DNA from: Paenibacillus algorifonticola
GTDB taxonomy: Bacteria; Bacillota; Bacilli; Paenibacillales; Paenibacillaceae
Direction of reading: 5' to 3'
NCBI RefSeq assembly: GCF_000971975.1
Contig: NZ_KQ040780.1
Coordinates: 662 to 64,661, forward strand
DNA length: 64,000 bases
Positions 1-8,900 of this stretch are shown one piece after another. Below the pieces are notes generated by a model. That model made no database searches and was not told where the DNA came from. It saw only the letters and a list, made by a program, of their open reading frames with translations. Positions within the stretch are counted from its first letter, which is position 1; the number at the start of each line of letters is the position of its first letter. The position numbers and the translations under genes were made by a program.

Positions 1-59
1 AGCTTGGTAGCTGGTTTGGGACCAGGGGGTCGCATGTTCAAATCGTGTCGTCCCGACCA
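1..59 (+). tRNA. tRNA-Pro (TGG), 3' part, cut by window start
   Basis: The anticodon arm (CTGG, loop TTTGGGA, CCAG), the TTCAAAT T-loop with its stem, the acceptor 3' strand CGTCCCG, and encoded ACCA are all visible, giving a proline tRNA with anticodon TGG. The 5' half lies outside the window. The D-arm looks short: after GGTAG the usual four to six bases of the D-stem 3' strand and start of the anticodon stem seem to be missing, so the gene could be a degenerate copy. Identity is firm, function is not. Confidence 0.7.
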
Positions 60-163
60 TTATATGATTTACAGTATGTCTGAACTTGCTCAGTAATTGG
101 AGCGCAAGAGCGGGCTTTTTTATTTGCCGAAAATTGATAAGAGCGACAGCTATAACTCATAAA

Positions 164-206
164 AGAAGCTTGCATCTCCACATGAAGAGTGGCTCTGCAA
201 GCTTCT
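164..206. terminator. Bidirectional intrinsic terminator
   Basis: An 11-bp perfect inverted repeat (AGAAGCTTGCA and its complement) is followed by a T run on the plus strand and preceded by an A run, so it can end both the tRNA transcript and the leftward haem operon. Confidence 0.8.
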
Positions 207-241
207 TTTTAATAGGAATAGAACTTGTTTAAAGCAGTGCG

Positions 242-565
242 CTAGTTAACCGCAGCAATCGGTTGTCTGATGACTTTGACTTCGTAGAATGTAATCGTAT
301 TGGAAATAATGTAGTCCGGTGTTCCACCACGACGAGAATGAGCTTCACGGAAAGCGTCGCTGCGAGTCCAAGCATTGAAATCCTCTTTCGTATTCCAACG
401 TGTAACAATGGATACTTCCTCATAGTCTTTTGTTTTCTCTGTCAGCAAAACCTCAAGGCCGAGGAAACCCTCTGCTTTCTCAACATCACCAACGCGATCG
501 AAACGTTCGATCAACTTATGGGCATTGCCTTTTGTAATATGCGAGGCATTAGTCACAATAATCAT
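242..565 (-). CDS. Possible internally initiated stand-alone haem monooxygenase
   Basis: Nested in frame within the ATPase fusion. The ATG at 563-565 is preceded by AGGAGG with 8-nt spacing, and the product would be 107 residues, the usual length of free IsdG/IsdI proteins. This fits either a former separate gene whose upstream neighbour lost its stop codon, or dual expression of fused and free enzyme. Use of this start is not shown by sequence alone. Confidence 0.5.
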   Translation of the reverse strand: MIIVTNASHITKGNAHKLIERFDRVGDVEKAEGFLGLEVLLTEKTKDYEEVSIVTRWNTKEDFNAWTRSDAFREAHSRRGGTPDYIISNTITFYEVKVIRQPIAAVN

Positions 566-1360
566 TTTAGTGTCCTCCTGATTTTTTCTTGGATTCGGGA
601 TAATAAGGGGATAACCTTCATCAAATTTGATACGGGCATCCATGTTATACACATCTTTTAAAAACTCTGAAGTTAAAACGGTTTGGGGTTCCCCTGTCAT
701 GGCAATTAATCCGCGTTTCATAGCAATCATATGGTCACAGTATGCAGCTGCTTGTTGGAGGTCATGTAAAACCATAACAATTGTAATCTGATGATCCCGA
801 TTAATCTGCTGCAGCATCTCCATCACATCGAATTGATGTGCGATATCGAGATAAGTAGTAGGCTCGTCGAGCAGAAGAATATTCGTTTTTTGCGCCAACG
901 CCATTGCGATTCGCGCTTTTTGCTGCTCACCTCCAGATAAAGTGTAAAACATTTGGTGCTGGTAACGCTTAGTTCCGGTAATTGTTAGTGCCCAATCTAT
1001 GATGTCATTGTCTTCGTGTGTCATTTTGTTTTTAAACATAGGCTTGTGAGGCGAACGCCCAAAGGAAACGAGTTCACGTACCGTTAGGTCGGGAATCATT
1101 TCTTTGGATTGCGTAAGCATCGCAATATCTTTGGCAAAATCTTTGGATTTGTAGCTTTTCAATGACTTCTGATTAATAAATACTTCGCCTTTGTCTGGCG
1201 TAAGCAGCTTGGTAATAACCTTCAGCATCGTGGATTTGCCCGATCCATTAGGACCAACAATGGCCGTGATTTTTCCGGAAGGGATAATCATATTGGCATC
1301 TTCCATTTCGAAAGCGCCGACGGATAAGCCTACATTTTCGATATTAATAGCAGCATTCAT
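242..1360 (-). CDS. Haem/iron ABC transporter ATPase fused to IsdG-type haem monooxygenase
   Basis: 372 residues. Residues 1-258 are a FecE/FepC-type ATPase: Walker [10 protein letters not shown] at 36-44, signature LSGGE at 141-145, Walker B ILLLDEP at 161-167, H-loop His199. Residues 266-372 form a complete 107-residue IsdG/IsdI-like domain; the known catalytic Asn, Trp and His correspond to N271, W331 and H341. IsdG enzymes open the haem ring and release iron in the cytoplasm. The join has no stop codon, yet codon 266 is an ATG with AGGAGG 8 nt upstream, so a free monooxygenase (242-565) may also be made. It overlaps the upstream permease by 4 nt (ATGA). The fusion suggests that imported haem is degraded at the transporter; that coupling is inferred. 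Confidence 0.9.
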   Translation of the reverse strand: MNAAINIENVGLSVGAFEMEDANMIIPSGKITAIVGPNGSGKSTMLKVITKLLTPDKGEVFINQKSLKSYKSKDFAKDIAMLTQSKEMIPDLTVRELVSFGRSPHKPMFKNKMTHEDNDIIDWALTITGTKRYQHQMFYTLSGGEQQKARIAMALAQKTNILLLDEPTTYLDIAHQFDVMEMLQQINRDHQITIVMVLHDLQQAAAYCDHMIAMKRGLIAMTGEPQTVLTSEFLKDVYNMDARIKFDEGYPLIIPNPRKNQEDTKMIIVTNASHITKGNAHKLIERFDRVGDVEKAEGFLGLEVLLTEKTKDYEEVSIVTRWNTKEDFNAWTRSDAFREAHSRRGGTPDYIISNTITFYEVKVIRQPIAAVN

Positions 1361-2355
1361 CGTATTGCCCCCTTTTTGCGTAATAAATAAAGAAAGAATG
1401 GTGCTCCCAGACAGGCGAGAAGAATGCCTACAGGAAGCTCAATCGGATCAAACCAGGTACGTGCGAATGTATCTGCTAAAACGACTAAAGATGCTCCGCC
1501 CACTATAGAAAGCGGAAGGAGAAAGCGGTAGTCGTCTCCGATAATTAAACGAACGGCATGTGGGACGACGAGTCCAACAAAACCAATTAGTCCAGCGACG
1601 CTTACGGCGGCTCCGGCTAATAGTGCAGCTAAAATAATGAGCAGGAAGCGCTGGATTTGAACTTTTTGACCAAGCAGTTGGGCGGAGTCATCGCCCAGCA
1701 GCAGCACATTGGCCGGCTTAATGGCCAGGAAGCAGAGCAGCAAACCGACAATGGCATAAGGCGCCATGAAGGAGAGGTGGCTCCAGCTTCTTCCGTTCAG
1801 CCCACCTGCAAGCCATGGTAGGACCGATTGTACACGGTCGCTATAGACGACCATAAGTCCATTTGTTACAGCACCGAGCAATGCATTAATAGCGACACCT
1901 GCGAGCACGATTTTAATAGGTGATGTCCCTTTGTCCCATGCGCTCAAATAGATCAGCAGACAAGTAATGCTTGCGCCTAAAAAGGCTGCTATTGGCAGCA
2001 TATAGCCAAGCTGCGGAAGAACAACCATTGTGATGACAGCTGCAAGACCGCCGCCAGCAGAAACCCCGATAATACCGGGATCAGCAAGGGGATTGCGCAT
2101 TACTCCTTGTAATAGAGCGCCTGATGCAGCTAGACAAGCACCTACCAGCAGACCGATAATAACGCGTGGCATTCTTAAATTCATAATAATGGTTTCGTAA
2201 CGGGGATCGGCATCGGAAGTGAGAACCTGGCCAATCTCTTTTAAAGTAATGGGAACAGAGCCGTAAACGAGACCGAAATAAGTTACGAGTAGCAAAATAA
2301 TAGGCGCAATTACGATCGACCATTTGCGCCGGCGGCTTCGTTGTGTTTTATTCAT
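1357..2355 (-). CDS. FecCD-family haem/siderophore ABC permease
   Basis: 332 residues, the normal size for a BtuC/FecCD permease with about ten membrane helices. Family landmarks include the early segment [19 protein letters not shown], the [10 protein letters not shown] motif, and the [12 protein letters not shown] coupling region near the C-terminus. It is the second gene of a leftward operon and overlaps both the binding-protein gene upstream and the ATPase gene downstream by ATGA junctions, consistent with translational coupling. Because the ATPase is fused to a haem monooxygenase, haem is the likeliest substrate, but the permease itself does not show this. Confidence 0.9.
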   Translation of the reverse strand: MNKTQRSRRRKWSIVIAPIILLLVTYFGLVYGSVPITLKEIGQVLTSDADPRYETIIMNLRMPRVIIGLLVGACLAASGALLQGVMRNPLADPGIIGVSAGGGLAAVITMVVLPQLGYMLPIAAFLGASITCLLIYLSAWDKGTSPIKIVLAGVAINALLGAVTNGLMVVYSDRVQSVLPWLAGGLNGRSWSHLSFMAPYAIVGLLLCFLAIKPANVLLLGDDSAQLLGQKVQIQRFLLIILAALLAGAAVSVAGLIGFVGLVVPHAVRLIIGDDYRFLLPLSIVGGASLVVLADTFARTWFDPIELPVGILLACLGAPFFLYLLRKKGAIR

Positions 2356-3320
2356 CGCTGCGTCTTCGCTCCATCCAGCATTTCTATCATTAGAGTGAGC
2401 GCGTCGGTTATACGTGTGCCAGGGTTGCTGCCGAACAGATCGGCAGGCAGCACTTCTATGGCATTATTTTTTACAGCATCAAGTCCATTCCAAGCGGCAT
2501 TACTTCGCATTTCCTTCAGAAAAGCGTCCTTGACCTGTTCCGGTTTGCCATGTGTCATGATCATGACGATTTGCGGATTGGACTGAACAATTCTTTCGGA
2601 ATTGAGCTGCGCATATTGCGGATAGCTTTGAAGCGCTTCATAGTCGGAAGCAATATTTTCTCCTCCTGCCATCTCCAAAATGTTGCCGCTGAGCGAGTTA
2701 GGCAAGGCAGCCATAAATGTACCAGGAGCACCATATACTAATAGAGCTCGTGTTTTGTTTGTGCTGGCACTAGCAGCAATTTGACTGAGCTTGTCGTCGA
2801 TTTCAGCAATAAGCTCTTTCGCACGCGTTTGCTTTTGCAGCAGCTCGCCGAATAATGTAATTTGTTTTTTTATATCGTCTATGGAATTGGCAGAGGAGAG
2901 CACCATCTTGGCTCCAATGCTTTCAATAGTGGGGATATCCTTCGTATTCATAGGATTGTTGCCAAGAACGACATCCGCTTTCAAAAAGGCGATTTTCTCC
3001 AGATCAACCTCGTGAGTAGATCCGATTTGTTCCACTGCCTCTGCTTCTTCGTTGCTTAATGGAACGGAGGAGGTAGGTCGGCCGACGAGTGTCCCCCCGA
3101 GGGCATAAATAATATCGGCTTCTCCATTGCTTAACGCTACAATATGCGATGGGACAGCAGCAAATGTTAGTTGCCTTCCTGCAAAATCGGTTATGGCCAC
3201 TGCATTCTGTTTTTCATCATTGCTTGTAACCCCTTGTGCAGCGTTTGAATCAACAGTTTGCGAGCATCCTGCTGCGGCTAAGAGAAGCAGAGCCAGCATC
3301 ACAGGGTATAAAATTTTCAT
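2352..3320 (-). CDS. Haem/iron-binding lipoprotein of ABC transporter
   Basis: 322 residues. The start at 3320 is chosen because GGGAGG lies just upstream and the product then opens with a lipoprotein signal (MKILYPVMLALLLLAAAGC); a longer in-frame reading upstream is low-complexity and runs into the Fur boxes. The rest is a class III periplasmic-binding fold (PF01497-type). A His in a THGKPEQV segment sits where IsdE-like haem-binding proteins carry a haem-ligand His; that match is by eye. First gene of the leftward operon, under two Fur-box-like sites. Haem is preferred as ligand from context; a siderophore is possible. Confidence 0.85.
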   Translation of the reverse strand: MKILYPVMLALLLLAAAGCSQTVDSNAAQGVTSNDEKQNAVAITDFAGRQLTFAAVPSHIVALSNGEADIIYALGGTLVGRPTSSVPLSNEEAEAVEQIGSTHEVDLEKIAFLKADVVLGNNPMNTKDIPTIESIGAKMVLSSANSIDDIKKQITLFGELLQKQTRAKELIAEIDDKLSQIAASASTNKTRALLVYGAPGTFMAALPNSLSGNILEMAGGENIASDYEALQSYPQYAQLNSERIVQSNPQIVMIMTHGKPEQVKDAFLKEMRSNAAWNGLDAVKNNAIEVLPADLFGSNPGTRITDALTLMIEMLDGAKTQR

Positions 3321-3341
3321 ATAATCCTCCCAATCCGATCT

Positions 3342-3360
3342 GATAATGATTATTATTATT
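3342..3360. promoter_or_regulatory. Fur box, leftward haem operon
   Basis: GATAATGATTATTATTATT matches the 19-bp Fur consensus (GATAATGATAATCATTATC) at 16 positions. It covers the expected transcription start of the leftward promoter. Confidence 0.8.
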
Positions 3361-3366
3361 AAAATA

Positions 3367-3395
3367 ATGATATTGTAAATGATAATCAATGTCAA
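3367..3395 (-). promoter_or_regulatory. SigA-type promoter with overlapping Fur box, leftward haem operon
   Basis: On the minus strand, -35 TTGACA (3390-3395) and -10 TATCAT (3367-3372) are separated by 17 nt. A second Fur-like box (3375-3393, 15 of 19 consensus positions) fills the spacer and touches the -35, so iron-loaded Fur would block polymerase. Confidence 0.8.
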
Positions 3396-3587
3396 TAAGA
3401 AATAAACAATATATAGAAAAAAATAATACATAGACAAATGTAAAATAAATATCTAAATTTATTATGTTACAAGCTTTATAATCAAAATAATCGAATGATG
3501 ATAGATATAAAATGTATAATAAAAAATGTTTGTTTAAACTTTGAAATCAATTAAAGAAAAATAAACAAAAAAATATGTAAAAAACGA

Positions 3588-3616
3588 TTGACAAAATTAA
3601 TACAATTACGTTAATA
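3588..3616 (+). promoter_or_regulatory. Possible promoter, rightward NEAT operon
   Basis: TTGACA (3588-3593), 17-nt spacer and TTAATA (3611-3616). Transcription from here would give a leader of about 190 nt before the first NEAT gene. The leader has a purine-rich stretch around 3690-3708; I recognise no riboswitch in it. Confidence 0.5.
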
Positions 3617-3715
3617 TCAAATTGTCGAGCAGCTGATAAACAGTTTGCTAGACATCCTGAGAACTGCGAAGAGGCTTAGAAGCAGGCTGAGGAGAAGGGA
3701 AGGAAAGGTATTTTT

Positions 3716-3747
3716 TTGACACTCAATTGATAATGATAATCATTAAC
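3716..3747 (+). promoter_or_regulatory. Fur box and possible proximal promoter, rightward NEAT operon
   Basis: The 19-mer at 3729-3747 matches the Fur consensus at 18 of 19 positions, the best site in the window. A TTGACA at 3716-3721 could act as a -35, with a weak -10 (ATCATT/TCATTA) near 3739-3745, so the box would lie in the promoter core. Confidence 0.85.
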
Positions 3748-3812
3748 TAGATTGTTGTCTACCTTTTCTGAACTATTTTTTCGAAACGACAGGAGAGGAG
3801 GAGAAAGACTTC

Positions 3813-4868
3813 ATTCGTAAACTCCCAATATCAACCTTCTTAATTATTTGTTTTTTGGTTCTTCTCGCAGCGCCGGCTGCCTATGCAGAAAACATGGCAG
3901 ACGGTACATATACGATCGATTATGTCATCAAGAAAGCTGAAGATGGATCAGCATCTATGGCAAATGATTATTGGGAAAAGCCTGCCAAGGTTATCGTTGA
4001 AAACGGAAAAATAACGGTGCAGCTGCAAATTAATCATAGTGCTTGGGTAACAGAGTTCAAAGTTCCTGGCGGTGGGGGGTTCGTGAATACGAAGGTTGTC
4101 AGCAGCAGCAAAGCTAATGATACCCGGGTTGTACAGTTCAGTGTAGACGACTTGTCTAAAACGATGCTGTCTAAAATTCATGTTACGGTTCCCGATATTG
4201 ATTATGATCACGACTACACTATACGATTCGATTTTGATACGAATAGCCTGAAGCTAGTAAGCAAGGCAGAAACTCCTGCGACAACGGAGACCACTCCCAA
4301 ACCTGCAGAGTCTGCAGCAACAAAGCCGATTGCCACACCAACTCCTAAGGTGACTGCTTCCCCGAAAGCTACCAAGGTGCCTGCTAAGGATGAAAATTCT
4401 GGGGCAGCAGCAGCTACACCGAAAGCTTCGGCTCAAGCCACGCCAACTGCTGTTGAAGAAAAAGGTGCAGCTGGCAGCGTAGCGGAAAGCGCTACCCCAT
4501 CATCGACAGAGCCTAAGGAGACAGCAGCAAGCGCATCTCCTGAAGCTGTAGAGACGCCGGAAGCATCAGCTGATGCAGCAACTTCTGCAGATGAGGCAAC
4601 CGCTTCACCAGAGGAAGCTGACAAGGCGGTTTTGGAAGAAGGAACAGACGAATCTGTTGACGCTGCCAGTGCAACCGAGAACGAAGTGACGGCTGAGGAT
4701 GCAGGCAAGGCTAATGTTGCTGAAGCAGTTTCTGTAGAAGCCGCAGCAGAGGTAGAACCGCTTCAAGAGCGTTCCAATAATTGGACAACGCCATTGACGG
4801 TTGTTGGTATCGTTATTTTAGCAGGAGCTGCTATGTATTTTTATCGTAAGAACAAAACCAAAAACTAA
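3813..4868 (+). CDS. NEAT-domain haem-binding protein with C-terminal membrane anchor; probable ATT start
   Basis: 351 residues from an ATT codon. No ATG, GTG or TTG exists in frame between the stop at 3744 and a TTG at 3855, and starting at 3855 would cut the signal peptide in half. From ATT 3813 a full signal sequence appears (IRKLPISTFLIICFLVLLAA, cut after AYA), with GGAGG at 3797-3801. One NEAT domain spans about residues 30-143: the 3-10 helix SMANDY (49-54) and the haem-ligand motif YDHDY (Y132, Y136). A low-complexity Ala/Thr/Pro/Glu linker of about 160 residues leads to a membrane helix and Lys/Arg tail. There is no LPxTG/NPxTG motif, so it is probably membrane-anchored and spans the wall, taking haem from the other NEAT proteins. 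Confidence 0.88.
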   Translation: MRKLPISTFLIICFLVLLAAPAAYAENMADGTYTIDYVIKKAEDGSASMANDYWEKPAKVIVENGKITVQLQINHSAWVTEFKVPGGGGFVNTKVVSSSKANDTRVVQFSVDDLSKTMLSKIHVTVPDIDYDHDYTIRFDFDTNSLKLVSKAETPATTETTPKPAESAATKPIATPTPKVTASPKATKVPAKDENSGAAAATPKASAQATPTAVEEKGAAGSVAESATPSSTEPKETAASASPEAVETPEASADAATSADEATASPEEADKAVLEEGTDESVDAASATENEVTAEDAGKANVAEAVSVEAAAEVEPLQERSNNWTTPLTVVGIVILAGAAMYFYRKNKTKN

Positions 4869-4889
4869 AAACTAGGGAGTGTTTTGATT

Positions 4890-5294
4890 ATGATGAAATC
4901 GTTCAAAAAAATGATGCCTTTGATGCTGTTGGTTATGGCTGTTGCACTTATTGTTCAAGTAGGTTCCGCTTTTGCCGCAACTTCTAAAAACTACAATGTT
5001 TTGAAACCAGATGGAACGATTTCCACTTGGGCGAATTCCTATGCGGTTAAGCCTGCTTCCGTAGCTAGCGATGGCGAAACGGTAACTCTTGCATTCAATG
5101 ATACAACTTACATTCAAAGCCTGACGATTGTTGATGGCTCGGGTTCCCATACTTACTACGGCACAATCGTTGGCAGCACACGGGTATTCACATTCACAGT
5201 TGATGATTTCAGCGTTAACACACAAGCTAAACTCCATGTTATCGTTCCAGGCATTTACGATACTGTACACGATATTCAATTTAAATGGCTGTAA
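4890..5294 (+). CDS. Small secreted NEAT-like protein with YxxxH motif
   Basis: 134 residues. ATG 4890 is chosen over the TTG at 4884 because AGGGAG at 4874-4879 then has normal spacing. A signal peptide (cut near residue 29) is followed by one short NEAT-like domain. A TWANSY helix motif (46-51) is present, but the usual YxxxY of the last strands reads YDTVH (Y123, H127): the haem-ligand Tyr is kept and the supporting Tyr is replaced by His. There is no anchor, so it is likely a secreted haemophore. It lies 21 nt after the first NEAT gene. Confidence 0.8.
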   Translation: MMKSFKKMMPLMLLVMAVALIVQVGSAFAATSKNYNVLKPDGTISTWANSYAVKPASVASDGETVTLAFNDTTYIQSLTIVDGSGSHTYYGTIVGSTRVFTFTVDDFSVNTQAKLHVIVPGIYDTVHDIQFKWL

Positions 5295-5362
5295 GCCCTA
5301 TAGCTAATCCGAACGTTATCCTTCTATAACCATTTATCTTGAATTCGAAAAGGAGACTTAAT

Positions 5363-5833
5363 ATGCTGAAATCTTTATCTTTGAAAAAATCTTCGACTAT
5401 GTTTCTACTAGTGGCTATGCTGCTTATGGCATTTGCTGTAGCACCAGCATTTGCTAACCCGACACTTGCTGATGGCGAGTATACGATTAATTTCACGGTG
5501 CTTAAAGATGGCACAAGCAGCGCTTCTACGATGGATGGCTATGCAGTTAAACCTGCTAAGCTGATCGTAGAAAATGGACAATTCTATGTAGAAACGACTT
5601 GGAACAATGCTTCGTGGATTCCTGATATCCAAGTAGACCAAGACGGAGACGGCGTATACACAGACGCTGATCTAATTGGAACTTCAGGCAATACGAAAAC
5701 GGTAGGCTTCGAAGTTGCAGATTTGTCTGCGAAATTGGAAACGAAAACGCATGTTGTTATTCCATTCCTTTTCTATGACAGCTGGTACAAAGTTCAAATT
5801 CAATTTGATGAGAGCAGCATTGCCCCTTATTAA
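5363..5833 (+). CDS. Secreted NEAT protein with an EF-hand-like loop
   Basis: 156 residues, start fixed by AAGGAG at 5350-5355. Signal peptide to about residue 31, then one NEAT domain with helix motif STMDGY and haem motif YDSWY (Y138, Y142), both intact. Residues 92-103 (DQDGDGVYTDAD) match the canonical calcium loop D-x-D-x-D-G-x5-D and sit between central strands, where the neighbouring NEAT proteins carry no such loop. No membrane or wall anchor is seen, so the protein is probably released as a haemophore. It is third in the NEAT operon. Confidence 0.88.
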   Translation: MLKSLSLKKSSTMFLLVAMLLMAFAVAPAFANPTLADGEYTINFTVLKDGTSSASTMDGYAVKPAKLIVENGQFYVETTWNNASWIPDIQVDQDGDGVYTDADLIGTSGNTKTVGFEVADLSAKLETKTHVVIPFLFYDSWYKVQIQFDESSIAPY

Positions 5834-5861
5834 TCCTAGAGAAAACGCTATAAACCAGATG

Positions 5862-5890
5862 AGCGGTCTGCCTAAGAAGCAGGCCGCTTT
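5862..5890 (+). terminator. Terminator-like hairpin between small and large NEAT genes
   Basis: AGCGGTCTGC pairs with GCAGGCCGCT around a 7-nt loop and is followed by only three T residues. It is more likely a partial terminator or RNA-stability element than a full stop, and could lower expression of the very large gene that follows. Confidence 0.5.
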
Positions 5891-5968
5891 GAATGGCGAA
5901 GAGCTGGAGAGGGAAAACAAGCATTCGCTTCCGATTTGAAAGCGATAATTAGAAGGAGAGTAAATAAA

Positions 5969-8900
5969 TTGAAGAAGCCATTTAAACAGGCGATTGCCAT
6001 GCTGCTTTCAGCAGTATTGTTATTTTCATTGGTCTACATAGGCCCTAAAACAGCAGAGGCAGCAGCTGAAGTGACTGTACCGGATGGTACCTATGATGTA
6101 GGTTTTAAGTATCTTTATGATGGTAAAGAATCAACATCGGTGATGAATGATTATGCAAAAGCAGGAACAGGCAAGCTGATCGTAGAAAACGGAAAATTTT
6201 ACTTTGAAAATCAATGGAATAATTATACATGGTTTATGCATTTCTCTGCTCGCAATGCAGGCAGCCCAAAAGCTGAAATCAATAACAACGTGCCTTCGAA
6301 TATGGAAGGCTATACTTCCGTAACGACAAGAGTTGTTGATAATAATCCGGATTCGGTTGTCGCTCGTATGGAATTGTCCAGTATTTTGGATAAGCAGGAT
6401 GTGCTTATTCATATTATTGCGACGGGCTTGCCATTTGTGTATGACAACTGGTATAACGTACAGCTGAAAATCGATACAACAAATGTACCGATTGTTCCAG
6501 TAGGTGGCGGGAATGAGAATCCCTCCCCCGTTGTTGATATTACGCAGTTCAATGAATTGATAGCGGTAGCACAATCGGTATATGAGAGCACTTATGAAGG
6601 AACGGGCGATGGATACTATATTCCTGGATCCAAGCTTTCTTTGTATAATGCTATTCATGTCGCAAAACAGACAGCTGACAGCAGCCCAAGCAGCGAGCAG
6701 GTAACGGCAGGATACTCGTTACTGGACACCGCTCTTAGAAACTATGAAGCGTTTAAAATTGTTGTTTCTAAAACAGCATTAGTTCAAGCGGTTGAGGAGG
6801 CTTCGGCCTTTGTTGCAACAATCAAAGAATTTGGAGCGATAAGCGGAAGTGCAGACGTACGCTCAGCTGGAGAATATCCAAGTGATTTGAAGACGGCTGT
6901 TTCCACTTCGATTACAACAGCAAATACAACGATTAGCAATGTACACGCAACACAGACAGAGGTTAATGCAGCAGCAGCAGATTTGACTTCGAAGATCGAT
7001 GATCTGAAGGCAAATGAATTGACGCAAAGCACGGTAAATATGTCTGTGCTAACTGATGTGACCTCTTCTGCTCAGCAATCCGAGTGGGTAGATTATTTCG
7101 GGAAAACAGCAACTGTTCTGAAATCCGGAAACAAATTGTATGCCAATATTACAATCAATAAAAGCTCTGAAATCGATTTGAGTTCCCTTCTTTACCTCCG
7201 CCCAGCTGTGGATGGATCGGCTACTTTTACTGGAAGTACACATAACAGAACGCTGGGTCAAGTTAGCCGCGACGTTGAAAAAGATACGTATGTAGGCCAA
7301 CTGGAGTTCAATCGCAGCAATACAGCGACGACAAGCGGTATCGTTTCTTTCAAATTCACTCCGGTTGCGACAGGAGTAAGCCAGATTGTTTATTTAAGCT
7401 TTAATAAGGATGAGCTTAATGCATTGAACGTTGCAATCGGAAAGGCCAAAGGCTTGCATAAAGTCATCTCTGACAGCCCGTTGAGCGGACAAAATACCGA
7501 TAAGCTGGCAAGCTTGCAAGCAGCTATTGATTTGGCAAGTCCAGTAGCGGCTAATAAAGCAGCCATTAAAAAAGACATCGCAGCAGCAGTAGCAGCTCTT
7601 CAAACGGCGCTAGATTTGTTTAAAGAAGGAACATTTGGCATACTGCCTTTCCAAGTGATGCATGCTGCACAAAACAGCTTGTCCACGATGAAGGACTATT
7701 TTGTTAGCCCTGCTGAAAAGGTGACAATTGACGGCTCAACCTATGTTATTTTCACAGTGAAGAGCAGCAGTTTGGTTACCGCATTCAAAGTGAAGGAAGA
7801 CGGCGTACTTGTGGATACGGAAATTGTCAGCAATGATGCAGCCTCCGACACACGGGTCGTCAAATTTAAAGTCAATGATTTAACGGCTTTACTGGATGCA
7901 CAGGTACACATTTTTATTCCTTATGTGATTGATCCGCGCACAGGCAATCCTTATAATGCAGATCATAATATTCGTCTGAATTTTGATGCTGGAGATGCTT
8001 CGGTATTGAATGTGGATGCGGCGGCAGCACAAGCCATTCATGATGCTGCAGTTGCAGGAACGGCTGTAGGCGAATATCCGGCAGCGGCAAAAGAGAAGCT
8101 GCAAACAGCTATTAACACGGCTAAAACGTTTGCTTCTGTTGCAGTAGTTTCTAAAACGCAGGTAACAGCAGCGAAAGCTTCCTTGGAGCAAGCAGTCACA
8201 GCGTTTAAAGCTGCAAAAGTGTTGAGCGATGGCACTTATAAGCTAGTTGTGAAGACACTTGACGGAGATTTGTCCGGCCATTTGGATGAAGCGGGAAGCT
8301 TGGTCGTGTCGGGAGCAAATCACCTTGTAACCTTTACGCCAAAAGTAGGCGTTACGGTGAAAAAGCTAGTAAACAATGCGACGAATGAAGAAATTTTGCC
8401 TTCTACAGTGACAACTGGATCTAATGCAGGGGCTGCACTGGTTAATACGCTTGTCATGGCAGCAGCTGCCACAGGAACACCTGTTAAATTCTCTGTTCCT
8501 AATCTATCTGATACGTACACGCTAATTCTAGGTGTAAACGGATTGGCAGCTGATCTTGAATACGCGGTACAGTTTGCGGACATTGCAGTATCGACAGACG
8601 GTGGAACAACACCGGGAACAACGCCAGGAACCGATTTGCCTCCTGTTGTTACTCCAGGCCAACTGGCGGACGGCAACTACTTCCTGCAGTTTGAAATTAA
8701 AAAATACGGAACAGATAATAAGTCCGTCATGCAGGATTACGTTATCTCCCCAGGACTGCTGAAAGTTTCGGGCGGCACAAAAACATTCTATATGACGCTT
8801 AAGCAGGACAAGGAAATTACGGGTCTCAAATTCAACAATAACAGTGTTAGTGTTGAAAGTAGAGATACGGTAAATAACACGCGGGTTGTCTATTTTAATG

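Noticed and set aside
3321..3437. N-terminal extension of the leftward binding protein
   Set aside because: Low-complexity Ile/Tyr sequence overlapping two Fur boxes and the promoter; the lipoprotein start at 3320 has a good ribosome site.
4700..4868. Sortase sorting signal at the end of the first NEAT protein
   Set aside because: A membrane helix and basic tail are present but no LPxTG or NPxTG precedes them.
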